A DNA stretch of 64,000 nt from Planctomycetaceae bacterium (GCA_016793115.1 JAEUIN010000136.1:1-64000), one strand, 5' to 3'. Counted from the first letter of the stretch, positions 1-7,748 are shown. Program-made: numbers and translations. The notes: a model not told the origin generated them from the letters alone.

Positions 1-623
1 TCGCCGTCGTACCCGGCGTCGGCCAAGAGCGTCGTGATCGGCTTCCGACTCAGCGCGTCGTCGAGCACGCGGCGGAAGTGCGGGACGTCGGGCGACGGGC
101 CGCGGCTCGGCACGATCGAGAGAATCAGATGACTCCGGCAATCGCACAACACGCCGGCTTTCGGAAAGCGACGATACGTCGTATCTTGCCGCGTTTTCAG
201 CCCTTTCGCGCGGCGACTGACGAAGTACCGGCTCGCGTGTCGCGACTCCCAGCCGGTGCCGTCGAGCGCGGCCAACTCGCTCCGCGCGCCGAGCCGACCT
301 TGAAACCGCGCGAGCTCCAACGTGCCCGACAGCAACCGCTCGATCGCTGCGCAGTTCAGCAGTCGCTTGGCCGCTTTCTGAAACGTGGAATGGTCCGGCA
401 CCGTCTTCAGTTCGATCGCCGCGGCGAGTTCCGGCGCGTCGCGCAGAAACGCCTCGAGCTTGCGATAGTCGAGTTGCAGAAACTCCTTGAGCACCAAGCA
501 CGCGAACAACTGCGGCTGCGTGAACTTCTTCGGACTCGAGCGGTGGCTATAATCCGGCAGGCACGACCGGCCCGCCCGATGCGCGACGAGCAACACCCGC
601 CGCGGCGACTTCGTGGTCTTCAC
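1..623 (-). CDS. DDE transposase, IS5-like, 3' part cut by window edge
   Basis: Reading the minus strand gives an open frame that runs off the left edge. It has a helical N-terminal region (LFACLVLKEFLQLDYRKLE) followed by a DDE-type core: a first Asp in ALDGTGWESRHASRYF and a second in LLADAGYDGE, the GYDGE block being typical of IS5-group transposases. A TAG lies in frame at 651-653, and no ATG follows it, so GTG at 621-623 is the likely start. The third acidic residue is outside the window. Whether the element is intact cannot be judged; no terminal inverted repeat was identified, though a pyrimidine-rich repeat lies 70 bases upstream. Confidence 0.8.
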   Translation of the reverse strand, partial: MKTTKSPRRVLLVAHRAGRSCLPDYSHRSSPKKFTQPQLFACLVLKEFLQLDYRKLEAFLRDAPELAAAIELKTVPDHSTFQKAAKRLLNCAAIERLLSGTLELARFQGRLGARSELAALDGTGWESRHASRYFVSRRAKGLKTRQDTTYRRFPKAGVLCDCRSHLILSIVPSRGPSPDVPHFRRVLDDALSRKPITTLLADAGYDG

Positions 624-693
624 ATAACCATCGTTACCGCCGAACCGACGCTAGCTGGCAAGAAATCTCAGCCGTTTTCTACAGAGCAGACCT

Positions 694-728
694 GACCCCT
701 TTACCCTTTTGCCCCCTTTACCCTTTCC
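694..728. repeat. Tandem CCCCTTTACCCTTT repeat
   Basis: Two near-identical copies of CCCCTTTACCCTTT stand in tandem between the transposase start and the end of the SUKH-type gene. On the minus strand this reads as repeated AAAGGGTAAAGGGG. It may mark the outer end of the insertion element or be an independent intergenic repeat. Confidence 0.6.
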
Positions 729-736
729 AACGCTTG

Positions 737-1894
737 TTAGCTGTCTCTCGCGGTGGCGAACCGCCGGATGCACGCGGCGAAGTTGTCGGCATACGGCTCC
801 AGAAGATTGTACTCGTGTTTGAAGACGAAGACGGCGTACTCCTTCCGGCCCTTCTGAACGTCGAAGCAGAAGCAATCGCCGTGTTCCGTTGTCGCGAACG
901 TCAAGCCATTCACGGCCCGGGATTCCTCGTCTTCACAATCCTCAGCGAAGCCTCCGACACTGAGTTCCGTTGGCGGCAGAATTGAAGCGGTAAACGCCTC
1001 CTGCTCGTCGATGTTCTCGAAAGACGTTGGACCGACCGCCGTAACGAAATCGACGTAAGACTTCGGGAGCTTTGCGTTCACTCGCTTCTCCGCAGTCTTG
1101 ATGTCCCACTCTTGCTCCCCTTGGCGGGCATGGGTTTTAAGGAACTTACGAAACCACTTTGCGTCGTCGTCGGACAACGTACCGGCCGGGTGCGACGGGA
1201 CCCCGCTCTCGACGAGAAGTTGGAGCTTTTCTTTGATCCACGCGGACTCGTCCTTGTCGGGTGTGACGGGGGACTGGCAAGTGGCCTCGTAGAACCCCTT
1301 CGCCTTCATCTTTTTGAGCAGGTGAAGAAGGCGAACCGACGTGTAAAGATCGCGGGAAATCCACTGGTCCCATCCCCGCTCGGATGAACCCCAAGTGGCT
1401 GATTTCAAAACCTCGTGGTCGGAATGCGCCGTCCAGCCATCTCCGCGCGACTGGCTGCGCGGCGGCCTGCCGAAAAGCATCTCGCTCCACTGGGTGCCGG
1501 GGTGCGCGCAACGCGGCTCTCCGCATGTGCGACAGCGCGGGATTGACGGATCGACCCTGGCGGTAGCGACTTGATGATTGGGAACGGCAAGTAGCCAGGG
1601 AGTCTTCTCGGACGTACCTTTGTAGCAGGTGGGGAAATAGGTGCATTGACCGGGAGCCAGGAGGTCGAGCACCCGGCGCATTCGTTCCCGGATGAGAAAG
1701 TTGCCGTTCTCCGCGAGCGCTAGCTCGTTCGGCGACATGGTGCGGCTCTTGACGAGGAAGTACGGCTGTGGAACGAAATCAAGGTCCGGGAAACCGCACT
1801 CGGCGCACTTACGGGGAAGCGGGTTGATCGGGTCGGAAAACAGGTCGCGGCAGTCCATGCGATCGTCGGACCCGGTGATTTGGACGCATCGCAT
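737..1894 (-). CDS. SUKH (SMI1/KNR4)-domain protein with cysteine-rich N-terminus
   Basis: A 385-residue protein if ATG at 1892-1894 is used; a TTG 21 bases upstream is also possible. The N-terminal part has paired cysteines (C30/C33, C84/C90, and C121/C124/C129 in CRTCGEPRC) that look like a zinc-binding double-CXXC region. The C-terminal part from about residue 260 (KTAEKRVNAKLPKSYVDF) resembles the SUKH/SMI1-KNR4 fold, a family rich in immunity proteins of polymorphic toxin systems. No toxin gene lies beside it. The stop codon sits in GCTAACAAG, a context like an integron attC core. Function as an immunity protein is inference; the SUKH call rests on pattern recognition only. Confidence 0.6.
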   Translation of the reverse strand: MRCVQITGSDDRMDCRDLFSDPINPLPRKCAECGFPDLDFVPQPYFLVKSRTMSPNELALAENGNFLIRERMRRVLDLLAPGQCTYFPTCYKGTSEKTPWLLAVPNHQVATARVDPSIPRCRTCGEPRCAHPGTQWSEMLFGRPPRSQSRGDGWTAHSDHEVLKSATWGSSERGWDQWISRDLYTSVRLLHLLKKMKAKGFYEATCQSPVTPDKDESAWIKEKLQLLVESGVPSHPAGTLSDDDAKWFRKFLKTHARQGEQEWDIKTAEKRVNAKLPKSYVDFVTAVGPTSFENIDEQEAFTASILPPTELSVGGFAEDCEDEESRAVNGLTFATTEHGDCFCFDVQKGRKEYAVFVFKHEYNLLEPYADNFAACIRRFATARDS

Positions 1895-2027
1895 GACGAG
1901 AACCCCTGACCACAAACGCTGATGATCAGTTGCCCGCCCGAAGTGAGCGAGCCGTCACGGGATTGTAACGCGGCCGAAGTTGCGGATTCAAACTACCGGA
2001 AGGTTGGCGGGACAACTGCATCGAATT

Positions 2028-2034
2028 GTTAGGC
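2028..2034. other. attC-like core site GTTAGGC (overlaps gene stop)
   Basis: GTTAGGC on the plus strand (GCCTAAC on minus) overlaps the stop codon of the 104-residue orphan, within the context CGAATTGTTAGGC that is common at ends of integron attC sites. A mate, GCCTAAC at 2358-2364, lies just upstream of the same gene. Together they bracket one gene like a cassette. The far half of a full attC is not recognisable. Confidence 0.35.
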
Positions 2035-2343
2035 CTTCTCACCAAGTGATCCGACCGGCCACCGCGCCAGAGTCTGAGCAATAGCGTTCTTGACTTGCTC
2101 TACCGTAGGCGAGTCACACTCGAAGTACTCGCCAAACTTTCCAGCTAAAGCCGATACTTCGGCGGCAGTCAGCGCTGCTAATTGGGCTGGTGTCACGCTA
2201 TCACCGACAACCGCCCAAACCACTTCACAGCACTCGTGTGACGAGGCGTCGTCGAACGGGACTGGCGGGCTGACAAACTCGCCAAACGTCTCGCCCATTG
2301 CTTGCTCGAAGTCCGGTCGCCAGTTCTCGCTTGCGTTTGCCAT
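2029..2343 (-). CDS. Orphan 104-residue protein, possible gene cassette
   Basis: No family recognised. The protein is acidic, without signal peptide or membrane segment, and has the middle stretch TPAQLAALTAAEVSALAGKF that may form helices. It starts with ATG 20 bases inside a GCCTAAC core-like site (2358-2364) and its TAA stop is inside a second one (2028-2034), an arrangement typical of integron gene cassettes, whose products are usually small orphans. Codon use and lower GC than the neighbours also suggest transfer. No integrase gene is in the window. Confidence 0.6.
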   Translation of the reverse strand: MANASENWRPDFEQAMGETFGEFVSPPVPFDDASSHECCEVVWAVVGDSVTPAQLAALTAAEVSALAGKFGEYFECDSPTVEQVKNAIAQTLARWPVGSLGEKA

Positions 2344-2516
2344 CTATGCTTTTACCGGCCTAACTTGTTATTAACACGCGCCGGCGCGGGATATAAAAGT
2401 CCGCCCGATAGCCTTGCCGCCGCCGCTTAGTCGTTTTCCTTTAAGCACTTACTGCGATATTACCGTGCGCTAATCGCCCCAGCAATTCCTGCACGGCAGG
2501 AGTAGGGTCGGCCAAG

Positions 2517-2547
2517 AAAAAGGTGCCTGACATGCCTGACACCTTTC
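2517..2547. repeat. AGGTGCCTGACA palindrome, copy 1
   Basis: AAAAAGGTGCCTGACA is followed by TGCCTGACACCTTT, giving an inverted repeat around GGTG/CACC. The same motif recurs at 2774-2804. Such GGTGTCAGGCACC palindromes resemble REP sequences that go with Y1 (RAYT-type) transposases in this phylum, but no such transposase is nearby. Confidence 0.65.
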
Positions 2548-2699
2548 TCGTCCCTCAGCGGCTCCGTGCCGAGCAATCCGGCGAAGGTCAAAGTGACCGG
2601 CTTCGAATTCGGCGACCTAAGCTGACGACGAAGAGTTCGCGATCCAGTTTCGGCAGCCATGTTCTCGGCATCCCTCGGGGATGCCCGGTTAATTCTTCG

Positions 2700-2766
2700 T
2701 CGCGATCCGGCGGTGTCGGCCTGCGGCCGCAGCGACCGGCTACCGTCTGCGAACCCTCCGGGTTCC
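2700..2766. repeat. GTCTGCGAACCCTCCGGGTT element, single arm
   Basis: The stretch holds GGCGGTGTCGGCCTGCGGCC, then GACCGGCTACC, then GTCTGCGAACCCTCCGGGTT. The last two blocks recur in the full hairpin at 39893-40001, so this is a dispersed intergenic element rather than coding sequence. Confidence 0.65.
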
Positions 2767-2773
2767 TGGAATT

Positions 2774-2804
2774 AGGTGCCTGACACAGCGCCTGACACCT
2801 TTTG
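2774..2804. repeat. AGGTGCCTGACA palindrome, copy 2
   Basis: AGGTGCCTGACAC is followed by GCGCCTGACACCTTTT, the same palindrome as at 2517-2547. The two copies flank the GTCTGCGAACC element between them. Confidence 0.65.
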
Positions 2805-2906
2805 TTCCCCTTCAAACAAACCCGGGCTAGGCACCCGGCGGGGCGGCTAGGCACGTCCATCTCAATTGCACGCGCTGAAAAACGTTCCCGCCACTTCAGC
2901 TTTCGG

Positions 2907-3650
2907 TTACAGTGCGTCGACGTCGACCCATACCCCGAAGTGATCGCTGAGTCCTTTCAACTCGAACGCGGTATTCGGCCAGGCTCCTCTCCGAATCCCC
3001 GGCAACTCAGCAAATCGCGAGTCCAGACAAATGTGATCGATGTTGCGGCGGACATCGGCGGTTTGTTTTGCCACGGGATCGACTTCGTCGCCGGTCAGGC
3101 AATCGAGAGACAAATTCACTAACGCCTGTCGCAACGCCGTCCGTCCGAGTGCGGTACCGGCATACAGTCGTTGCCCGAGGTCTTGATTGAAGTCGCCGGC
3201 TAGGCAGAGCAAATCCTCGGGATACTTCCGCCGCAACCGTCGCCAGTCTTCTTCCTGGCCCTGGAGCGCCTGCTGAAACGCTGCGCCTCCTCGGTACGGA
3301 AACCAGCGTTGGTCCGTACGCCATGGCAGTACGGTGCCGTAAACGAGCATGGGACCGGACTGCTTTGTCGCCACGCGGACGCACACGGTGCGAATCGGAT
3401 CGGCCGTTGATTCCCGGCTGAGTACCGGCAGCCGCGACCAGATCATCGTCCACTGTTCGCCGGGGCTTTGCTTCCGATCCGAGCCGCTGGTCGCCGCTCC
3501 CGTGTAACCCTCGCCGGGGACCATCGATTCACGGGTTTCGCTCAACACCCAGACATCGGCGTCGATCGCTTGGATGTGGCGGCGCAAGGCCCGCCCACGT
3601 TCCGACGCGGGACTCCCCGGGCGGCGAAGATTCCAAGTGGCTATGCGCAT
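2907..3650 (-). CDS. Endonuclease/exonuclease/phosphatase (EEP) family protein
   Basis: A 247-residue protein starting at MRIATWNL; this ATG places the catalytic Asn motif at the very N-terminus as the family requires, so an upstream ATG at 3674 is less likely. Family motifs in order: ATWNL (N7), ETR (E38), GDFNQD in the middle, and SDHFGVW near the C-terminus, giving a complete metal-dependent active site. There is no signal peptide, so it should be cytoplasmic. It sits 42 bases downstream of the restriction endonuclease on the same strand, so it may be co-transcribed. The substrate (DNA, RNA or a phosphoester) is not evident. Confidence 0.85.
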   Translation of the reverse strand: MRIATWNLRRPGSPASERGRALRRHIQAIDADVWVLSETRESMVPGEGYTGAATSGSDRKQSPGEQWTMIWSRLPVLSRESTADPIRTVCVRVATKQSGPMLVYGTVLPWRTDQRWFPYRGGAAFQQALQGQEEDWRRLRRKYPEDLLCLAGDFNQDLGQRLYAGTALGRTALRQALVNLSLDCLTGDEVDPVAKQTADVRRNIDHICLDSRFAELPGIRRGAWPNTAFELKGLSDHFGVWVDVDAL

Positions 3651-3692
3651 GAAGGTGGCCGCACCAGGCGGCAATACAGCGGGTCACAAGGC

Positions 3693-4427
3693 TTAGTGCG
3701 TCTGGGCGTAGGCGATTGCGTGGGCCGAGAGGCCGGCGGCAAAGTTCTTAAATCCTAGCTCATCACTCGGGCTCTTAAATTTCCCTTTGCTGCCACCGTC
3801 CCTGGGTGTCAGCAGCAGGCACGCCCCATCGTACAATCGCTCGCGTAGCAGCTTAGTCAAGAAAATCTCGTAACGCTTGGCGTAGGATGCGTGCTTAAAT
3901 TCGGGAAATACTTTGAAGTGCGGTTCCTTGACTTTGACTGGGGCGTTGGACCGCTCGCAATCTTCGAGGATAAAGACATAGCCGAGCCACGGCCGGGCCG
4001 ACGGCTTAAATGCTCCCTCGCGATACGCGGCCCATAGATCGCTCGCGTTGCCGAGGGCCTCCTCGGTACGATTGTTGAAGTTGTTGCCAAACGATGGGCC
4101 GACTTGGGCCTTAAACTCGATGACGGCCAACAAGTGATCGTCGGCGACGACGATCAAATCCCAATTCTTCTCGGCTCGATAGTAGCCGGGCAATTCCTTG
4201 CGATCTTTCCAAAAGACGTGGGCCTCGGGCACGCCCGCTTTGATAAACAGGTCGCGACAGATGTCAGTAAAGCCGTCGAGATGCTTGCCGCCGGTGACGG
4301 CCGCTCGTAAGCCCGCGTCTTTGGTGCCGGTCTTGGAACCTTGGCTTTCGCTCTGCTTGTCACGGGTCGACCAAAACAGCTTGATCGCTTCGCCGACACG
4401 TTTTTCTACGGCACTACTCTTCGTCAT
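3693..4427 (-). CDS. Type II restriction endonuclease, XhoI/PaeR7I family
   Basis: A 244-residue protein, the usual length for PaeR7I. It matches my memory of that family closely through the block VIEFKAQVGPSFGNNFNNRT, followed by EEALGNASDLWAAYREGAF and the ...LGYVFILEDCERS and EPHFKVFPEF blocks. The catalytic PD-(D/E)xK-type residues are probably D in WDLIVV and E-x-K in EFKAQ. Known members cut CTCGAG. The ATG at 4425-4427 overlaps the end of the methyltransferase gene by 14 bases, a typical coupled restriction-modification pair. An in-frame upstream extension to 4550 is rejected because it lies inside the methyltransferase and lacks family similarity. Confidence 0.9.
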   Translation of the reverse strand: MTKSSAVEKRVGEAIKLFWSTRDKQSESQGSKTGTKDAGLRAAVTGGKHLDGFTDICRDLFIKAGVPEAHVFWKDRKELPGYYRAEKNWDLIVVADDHLLAVIEFKAQVGPSFGNNFNNRTEEALGNASDLWAAYREGAFKPSARPWLGYVFILEDCERSNAPVKVKEPHFKVFPEFKHASYAKRYEIFLTKLLRERLYDGACLLLTPRDGGSKGKFKSPSDELGFKNFAAGLSAHAIAYAQTH

Positions 4428-5394
4428 GAAGATTGACCTCCGTGACCATTTCGAGCGTCTTGGCGTCGTCAATGCGACGCTTAGCGGCTTTGGCGTAAGT
4501 CGCATCGACTTCGTAGCCGATGCTGTTGCGGCCGTGACGCATCGCCGCAATGCTCGTAGTACCGGATCCTAAGAACGGGTCCAGAACGGTGTCGCCCACA
4601 AAGCTAAACATGCGAATCAACCGCTCGGCAAGTTCAAGCGGATAGGGAGCCGGATGATTGCGAGTCGATGCTCCGGTGACGCCCGTCCAAATCTGTTGAA
4701 ACCATTCCTTATGGTTCGCGTCGCCGATGACGCTTAAAACCCGCGTGGCAACCGAGGGGCTACGGTAGCCGCCCGGTTTGCGCTGCATGAGGATATATTC
4801 AAGATCGTTCTTAATGACGGCATTCGGTTCGTAGGGCTTGCCCAAAAACGACGAGCCATTGCCCGCAACCTCATAGACGGCATTGGCGATCTTGTGCCAG
4901 ATGATCGGAGCTAGGTTGTCGTAGCCAATCTGACGGCAATGCTCTTGGATCGACGCATGGAGCGGGACAACGGTATGCCGTCCTTCGTTCTTACGACGAG
5001 ACAAGCAAACGTCGCCCACGACGCAAATCAATCGACCGCCGGGCACCAAGGCTCGGTAACATTGCTTCCAAACTTTATCGAGTTCCTTGAGGAACCCTTC
5101 GTAATCGGCAAAATGACCAAGCTGACCTTCACTATCGCGATACTCTTTCAACGTCCAGTAGGGCGGCGACGTCAAAACGAGGTGGACCGACTCAGACTCC
5201 AACCGCATTCGTCGCGAATCGCCGATGAACAAGTTATGCCGCGTCGGTACACGGCGGACGGCATTCTCGATCTCCGCGATCAGGCCCGAATCTTTGGCTA
5301 TCGCAGGTAAGGCCGTTTGGGCGTTTGCCAGCGACGGCAGACCATCCGGTAGATAGACGTCATGTACGACAGGTGGCCGTTGTAGCGTCGCCAT
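4414..5394 (-). CDS. Site-specific DNA methyltransferase, beta class
   Basis: A 326-residue protein. The catalytic motif TSPPYW (residues 75-80) comes before the AdoMet-binding motif DPFLGSGTT (about 270-278), the order of beta-class amino-methyltransferases; SPPY rather than DPPY favours N4-cytosine methylation. ATG at 5392-5394 is chosen over the adjacent TTG. It precedes the nuclease and overlaps it, so it should protect the host from the CTCGAG-type nuclease. This differs from the larger, N6-adenine M.PaeR7I that I recall as the usual partner, so the modified base is uncertain. Confidence 0.88.
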   Translation of the reverse strand: MATLQRPPVVHDVYLPDGLPSLANAQTALPAIAKDSGLIAEIENAVRRVPTRHNLFIGDSRRMRLESESVHLVLTSPPYWTLKEYRDSEGQLGHFADYEGFLKELDKVWKQCYRALVPGGRLICVVGDVCLSRRKNEGRHTVVPLHASIQEHCRQIGYDNLAPIIWHKIANAVYEVAGNGSSFLGKPYEPNAVIKNDLEYILMQRKPGGYRSPSVATRVLSVIGDANHKEWFQQIWTGVTGASTRNHPAPYPLELAERLIRMFSFVGDTVLDPFLGSGTTSIAAMRHGRNSIGYEVDATYAKAAKRRIDDAKTLEMVTEVNLHDEE

Positions 5395-5733
5395 CAAATC
5401 CCTCTAAACATAATACGGGAATTCTACTGGATTCCGTTCGGGCACGAAACCCGACGCCCGTATCAAGGCATTGATCATTCCGCAAATGGGCGCAGTGTGG
5501 GAGAACAGAAGGCGAATGAGAGAAATCTGTCAGGCACGCAAAGCATCACGTTAAGACGCAAATGATTTGGCGCGCAGCACGGTGCGGGGTTTATTGAGGA
5601 GCGTGTACGAGTTCGATCGGCGTTTACACGGGCGCGCGGTCAGCGCGGCCGGAGAGGCGCGGCTTCGGACGATTTTTCCTGCCGACGCAGGCCATGCTGC
5701 GAAGGTTGCTCGCTTTCTGATTTAAGCCGTCGG
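5395..5733. other. Gene-free stretch upstream of the restriction-modification operon
   Basis: I see no credible gene, repeat or RNA here. It should contain the promoter of the methyltransferase, but no convincing -35/-10 pair was found. Confidence 0.5.
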
Positions 5734-5787
5734 TTAGTGCCGCTCGAAGAATCGAATCTCGCGTTCGTGCTTTTCGGCTGCGGCATG
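5734..5787 (-). pseudogene. C-terminal remnant of the 49-residue small protein
   Basis: Minus-strand translation gives AAAEKHEREIRFFERH followed by TAA. The intact gene at 7746-7895 ends in AAAEKHEREIQYFKRH. An in-frame TGA lies just upstream and there is no start codon, so this is a truncated duplicate. It sits directly downstream of a membrane-protein gene, as the intact copy sits beside an outer-membrane-protein gene. Confidence 0.7.
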
Positions 5788-5804
5788 GCATCACCTCGGC
5801 AAGC

Positions 5805-6446
5805 TTAGTCGTGGGCTTGCGTCGCTCGTGTCGCAAGGCGGCCGATCGTATGTCCGACTAAGGCGTAGGGCGTCAGCGCGAAGATTGGAATCGCGACGGC
5901 GAGGCGGCGCGCGGCCGCGTCTTGTTCTTGCGGTCCGATGGGTCGCACCAGCGGCCCGCCGGGGACGAAGCACCAGAGCAGTGCAAGGCAAACGATCGTC
6001 GCCGTCGTCGCGAGGGCGAGCGTTCGCAGCCAAATGGAAAGCGTTTTGCGCACGGGGCTCAGTTCAAGCCACACGGCGTACATCGTCGTCGTCCATGTGA
6101 GACAACTCACGGCAAGCAGCCGCCACTCCGGCTCCAAAGTTGTCCGCGGATTGGTGCTGGGGGCGAAGTATTCGAAAAGCGGACCGCCGACGGGATGTCG
6201 ACGTACGACTTGGTAGCTGCCGTCGTTCGCAAAGAAGTCGTAGATCACTAAGCTCAGGACGAAACCGTAGAGCAACCCGAGGCCGAGCCGCTTCTTTGAC
6301 GGCCAGACCAAGGCCGGAAACAAACAAACGAGTGGGCCGTGAAAAACTTCCTGCGGGAGGAAGATAACCGCTCCGGACAGCGTCGCCGCGAGCCACGCCG
6401 CGAGCCAAGCTCGACTTTCTTCGCTTGGTCGATCGGGTTGCGGCAT
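5805..6446 (-). CDS. Membrane protein of unknown function
   Basis: A 213-residue protein with about five hydrophobic segments: around residues 13-32 (AWLAAWLAATLSGAVIFL), 38-50, 54-70 (LGLGLLYGFVLSLVIYDFF), 110-125, 140-165 (TLALATTATIVCLALLWCFV) and near 185-200. No known domain or motif recognised. The start is ATG in a short intergenic gap. It probably resides in the inner membrane. Its only neighbours on this strand are the outer-membrane protein upstream and the small-protein remnant downstream, which give no functional hint. Confidence 0.65.
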   Translation of the reverse strand: MPQPDRPSEESRAWLAAWLAATLSGAVIFLPQEVFHGPLVCLFPALVWPSKKRLGLGLLYGFVLSLVIYDFFANDGSYQVVRRHPVGGPLFEYFAPSTNPRTTLEPEWRLLAVSCLTWTTTMYAVWLELSPVRKTLSIWLRTLALATTATIVCLALLWCFVPGGPLVRPIGPQEQDAAARRLAVAIPIFALTPYALVGHTIGRLATRATQAHD

Positions 6447-6582
6447 GTCGCGCGCTCACGAATGTTCATCGGCCGGCGACTGGCTTAAGCCTGCCGACCC
6501 GTTCCTCTGTCATCGCTGCCGCGGCGCGGAGGGAAATAGGAAGTCGGAAAGAAGCGTCGGACGGGTGTGTGCACCGTCTTCT

Positions 6583-7437
6583 TCAAAACCGCCGGCCGAG
6601 GCCGAGGTTGGAGAAGGCGTTGGGGGCGTCGTGGGTGAGGCCCCAGCCGATGCGGACGCCGAGTTCGACGTTGGGGGCGATCAGGTAGTGCGTGCCCGTG
6701 CTGAAGAAAGCGCGGCAGTCGTCCGTCGCGCCGCCGTCGGTGTAGATGCCGAAGTATTCGGCGTGGACCTGCCAGCGCTCGGTGAGCGGCGCGCGGAGCA
6801 CGACCGACGGCATCCATTGATTGGCGACGTCGTGCTCGGCGTGGTCGGTGCCGTAGCGCATCGAGGAGTCGAGCCGCATCCGGTTCGGGAGTTCCCAGCC
6901 GAAGGCGTAGGCCCCGACCCAATCGGTCGCGGGCGATGCGCCGCTGGTGGGCGTGTAGCCTTGCAAGATCAGCGCGCTGCGCGGCAGCAGGCCGCGTTGC
7001 TCGGTGAGCTGTGCCTTGAGTCCGTAGAGCAATTCCGATTCGCGCTCCAGCGCACCGCCGGCGGACTCGTCGCCGCCCCCTTCGTTGCCGGAGACGACGT
7101 TGCCCGCGCCGCCGACTTCGTAGTTCCAGCCGAGCCGCAGCTCGATGTGGTCCGTGAGCCCGCGACGGACGAGGAGTTCGGGCAGGCTGTGGGTGTCTTT
7201 GACGTCGCGGTTGTCGATGAACGAGTACGACGTCTCAAGCACCGAGACGCGGCGGCGGACCGTGCCGGTGGCCGGCGTGAAGGCGTCGCGATCGGTCTCC
7301 AACTCCGGCGGCTCGGCCGACTCCGCACGCGCGTCGGCGCGGCGCGATTCGCCTTGCGCGCGAGCGACGTCGCCGCCCCAAGCTTGGAGCAGGGCGACGA
7401 CGAGCGCGAACCTGAGCGCGAGCAGGGACCGCCGCAT
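6583..7437 (-). CDS. Outer-membrane beta-barrel, phenol-MetA-type transporter family
   Basis: A 284-residue protein beginning MRRSLLALRFALVVALL, a clear signal peptide ending about AWGGDVARAQG. After an acidic linker comes PPELETDRDAFTPATGTV, then alternating aromatic strands and a C-terminal Phe (GLGRRF), features of porin-like barrels. ETDRDAFTP and the spacing of strands match the family annotated as 'putative MetA pathway of phenol degradation', in which most members have no proven substrate. ATG at 7437 is chosen because upstream residues are not signal-peptide-like. Confidence 0.75.
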   Translation of the reverse strand: MRRSLLALRFALVVALLQAWGGDVARAQGESRRADARAESAEPPELETDRDAFTPATGTVRRRVSVLETSYSFIDNRDVKDTHSLPELLVRRGLTDHIELRLGWNYEVGGAGNVVSGNEGGGDESAGGALERESELLYGLKAQLTEQRGLLPRSALILQGYTPTSGASPATDWVGAYAFGWELPNRMRLDSSMRYGTDHAEHDVANQWMPSVVLRAPLTERWQVHAEYFGIYTDGGATDDCRAFFSTGTHYLIAPNVELGVRIGWGLTHDAPNAFSNLGLGRRF

Positions 7438-7608
7438 TAAGATGGGCTCTGGAAAGACGTCGCCGGGGTTGGTCGGGTCGACCGGTCGCGCCGCCGAACG
7501 GCGCGCGAGGTCGCTGCGACTTCTATCGTCCAAACCGCGGCCGCTTCGCGAATTTGCGCCCTCGGCCGGGCCGCGGCGACGCGCCGAGCGACGGGTTATG
7601 CGGTCTGC

Positions 7609-7633
7609 GGGGAGTTGGCCGAGCGGCTAGTGC
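7609..7633 (+). other. tRNA 5'-end-like fragment next to a repeat
   Basis: GGGGAGTTGGCCGAGCGG followed by CTAG reads like the acceptor strand and D-arm start of a class II (Ser/Leu/Tyr) tRNA. The sequence then turns into an intergenic repeat, and no anticodon arm or T-arm follows. Chance resemblance is possible. Confidence 0.2.
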
Positions 7634-7748
7634 TTTGTCAGTCTTGATTTGATGACTGGGTGGCACTGGTGGCTTGCCCACCAGTGTTTAAGGCACGGGT
7701 GGACAAGCCACCCGTGGCACCCCTCATTTCACCCGCGACGAAGCCCTA
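7634..7748. repeat. TTGTCAGTC...GGGTGGCACTGGTGGC double hairpin, copy 1
   Basis: Two short hairpins in a row: CACTGGTGGCTTGCCCACCAGTG and CACGGGTGG...CCACCCGTG, flanked by TTGTCAGTC and GAAGCCCTA. A second copy in the opposite orientation is at 52829-52944. The right end supplies the TAG stop of the small gene at 7746-7895. Confidence 0.75.

Larger units (their letters stand above)
2344..2906. other. Gene-free stretch with three intergenic repeats
   Basis: No credible gene. The region holds a cassette-like core site, an AT-richer patch near 2360-2480, two copies of a GGTGCCTGACA palindrome (2517-2547, 2774-2804) and one copy of a GTCTGCGAACCCTCCGGGTT element (2700-2766). Confidence 0.6.

Noticed and set aside
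1-5394. Large defence island (BREX, DISARM, CBASS or similar)
   Set aside because: Only one restriction-modification pair and an EEP enzyme are seen; none of the marker genes of those systems is present.
5747-5762. tRNA T-arm-like sequence GAATCGAATCTCGCG
   Set aside because: It is the coding sequence of the decayed small-protein copy, and no acceptor or anticodon arm surrounds it.
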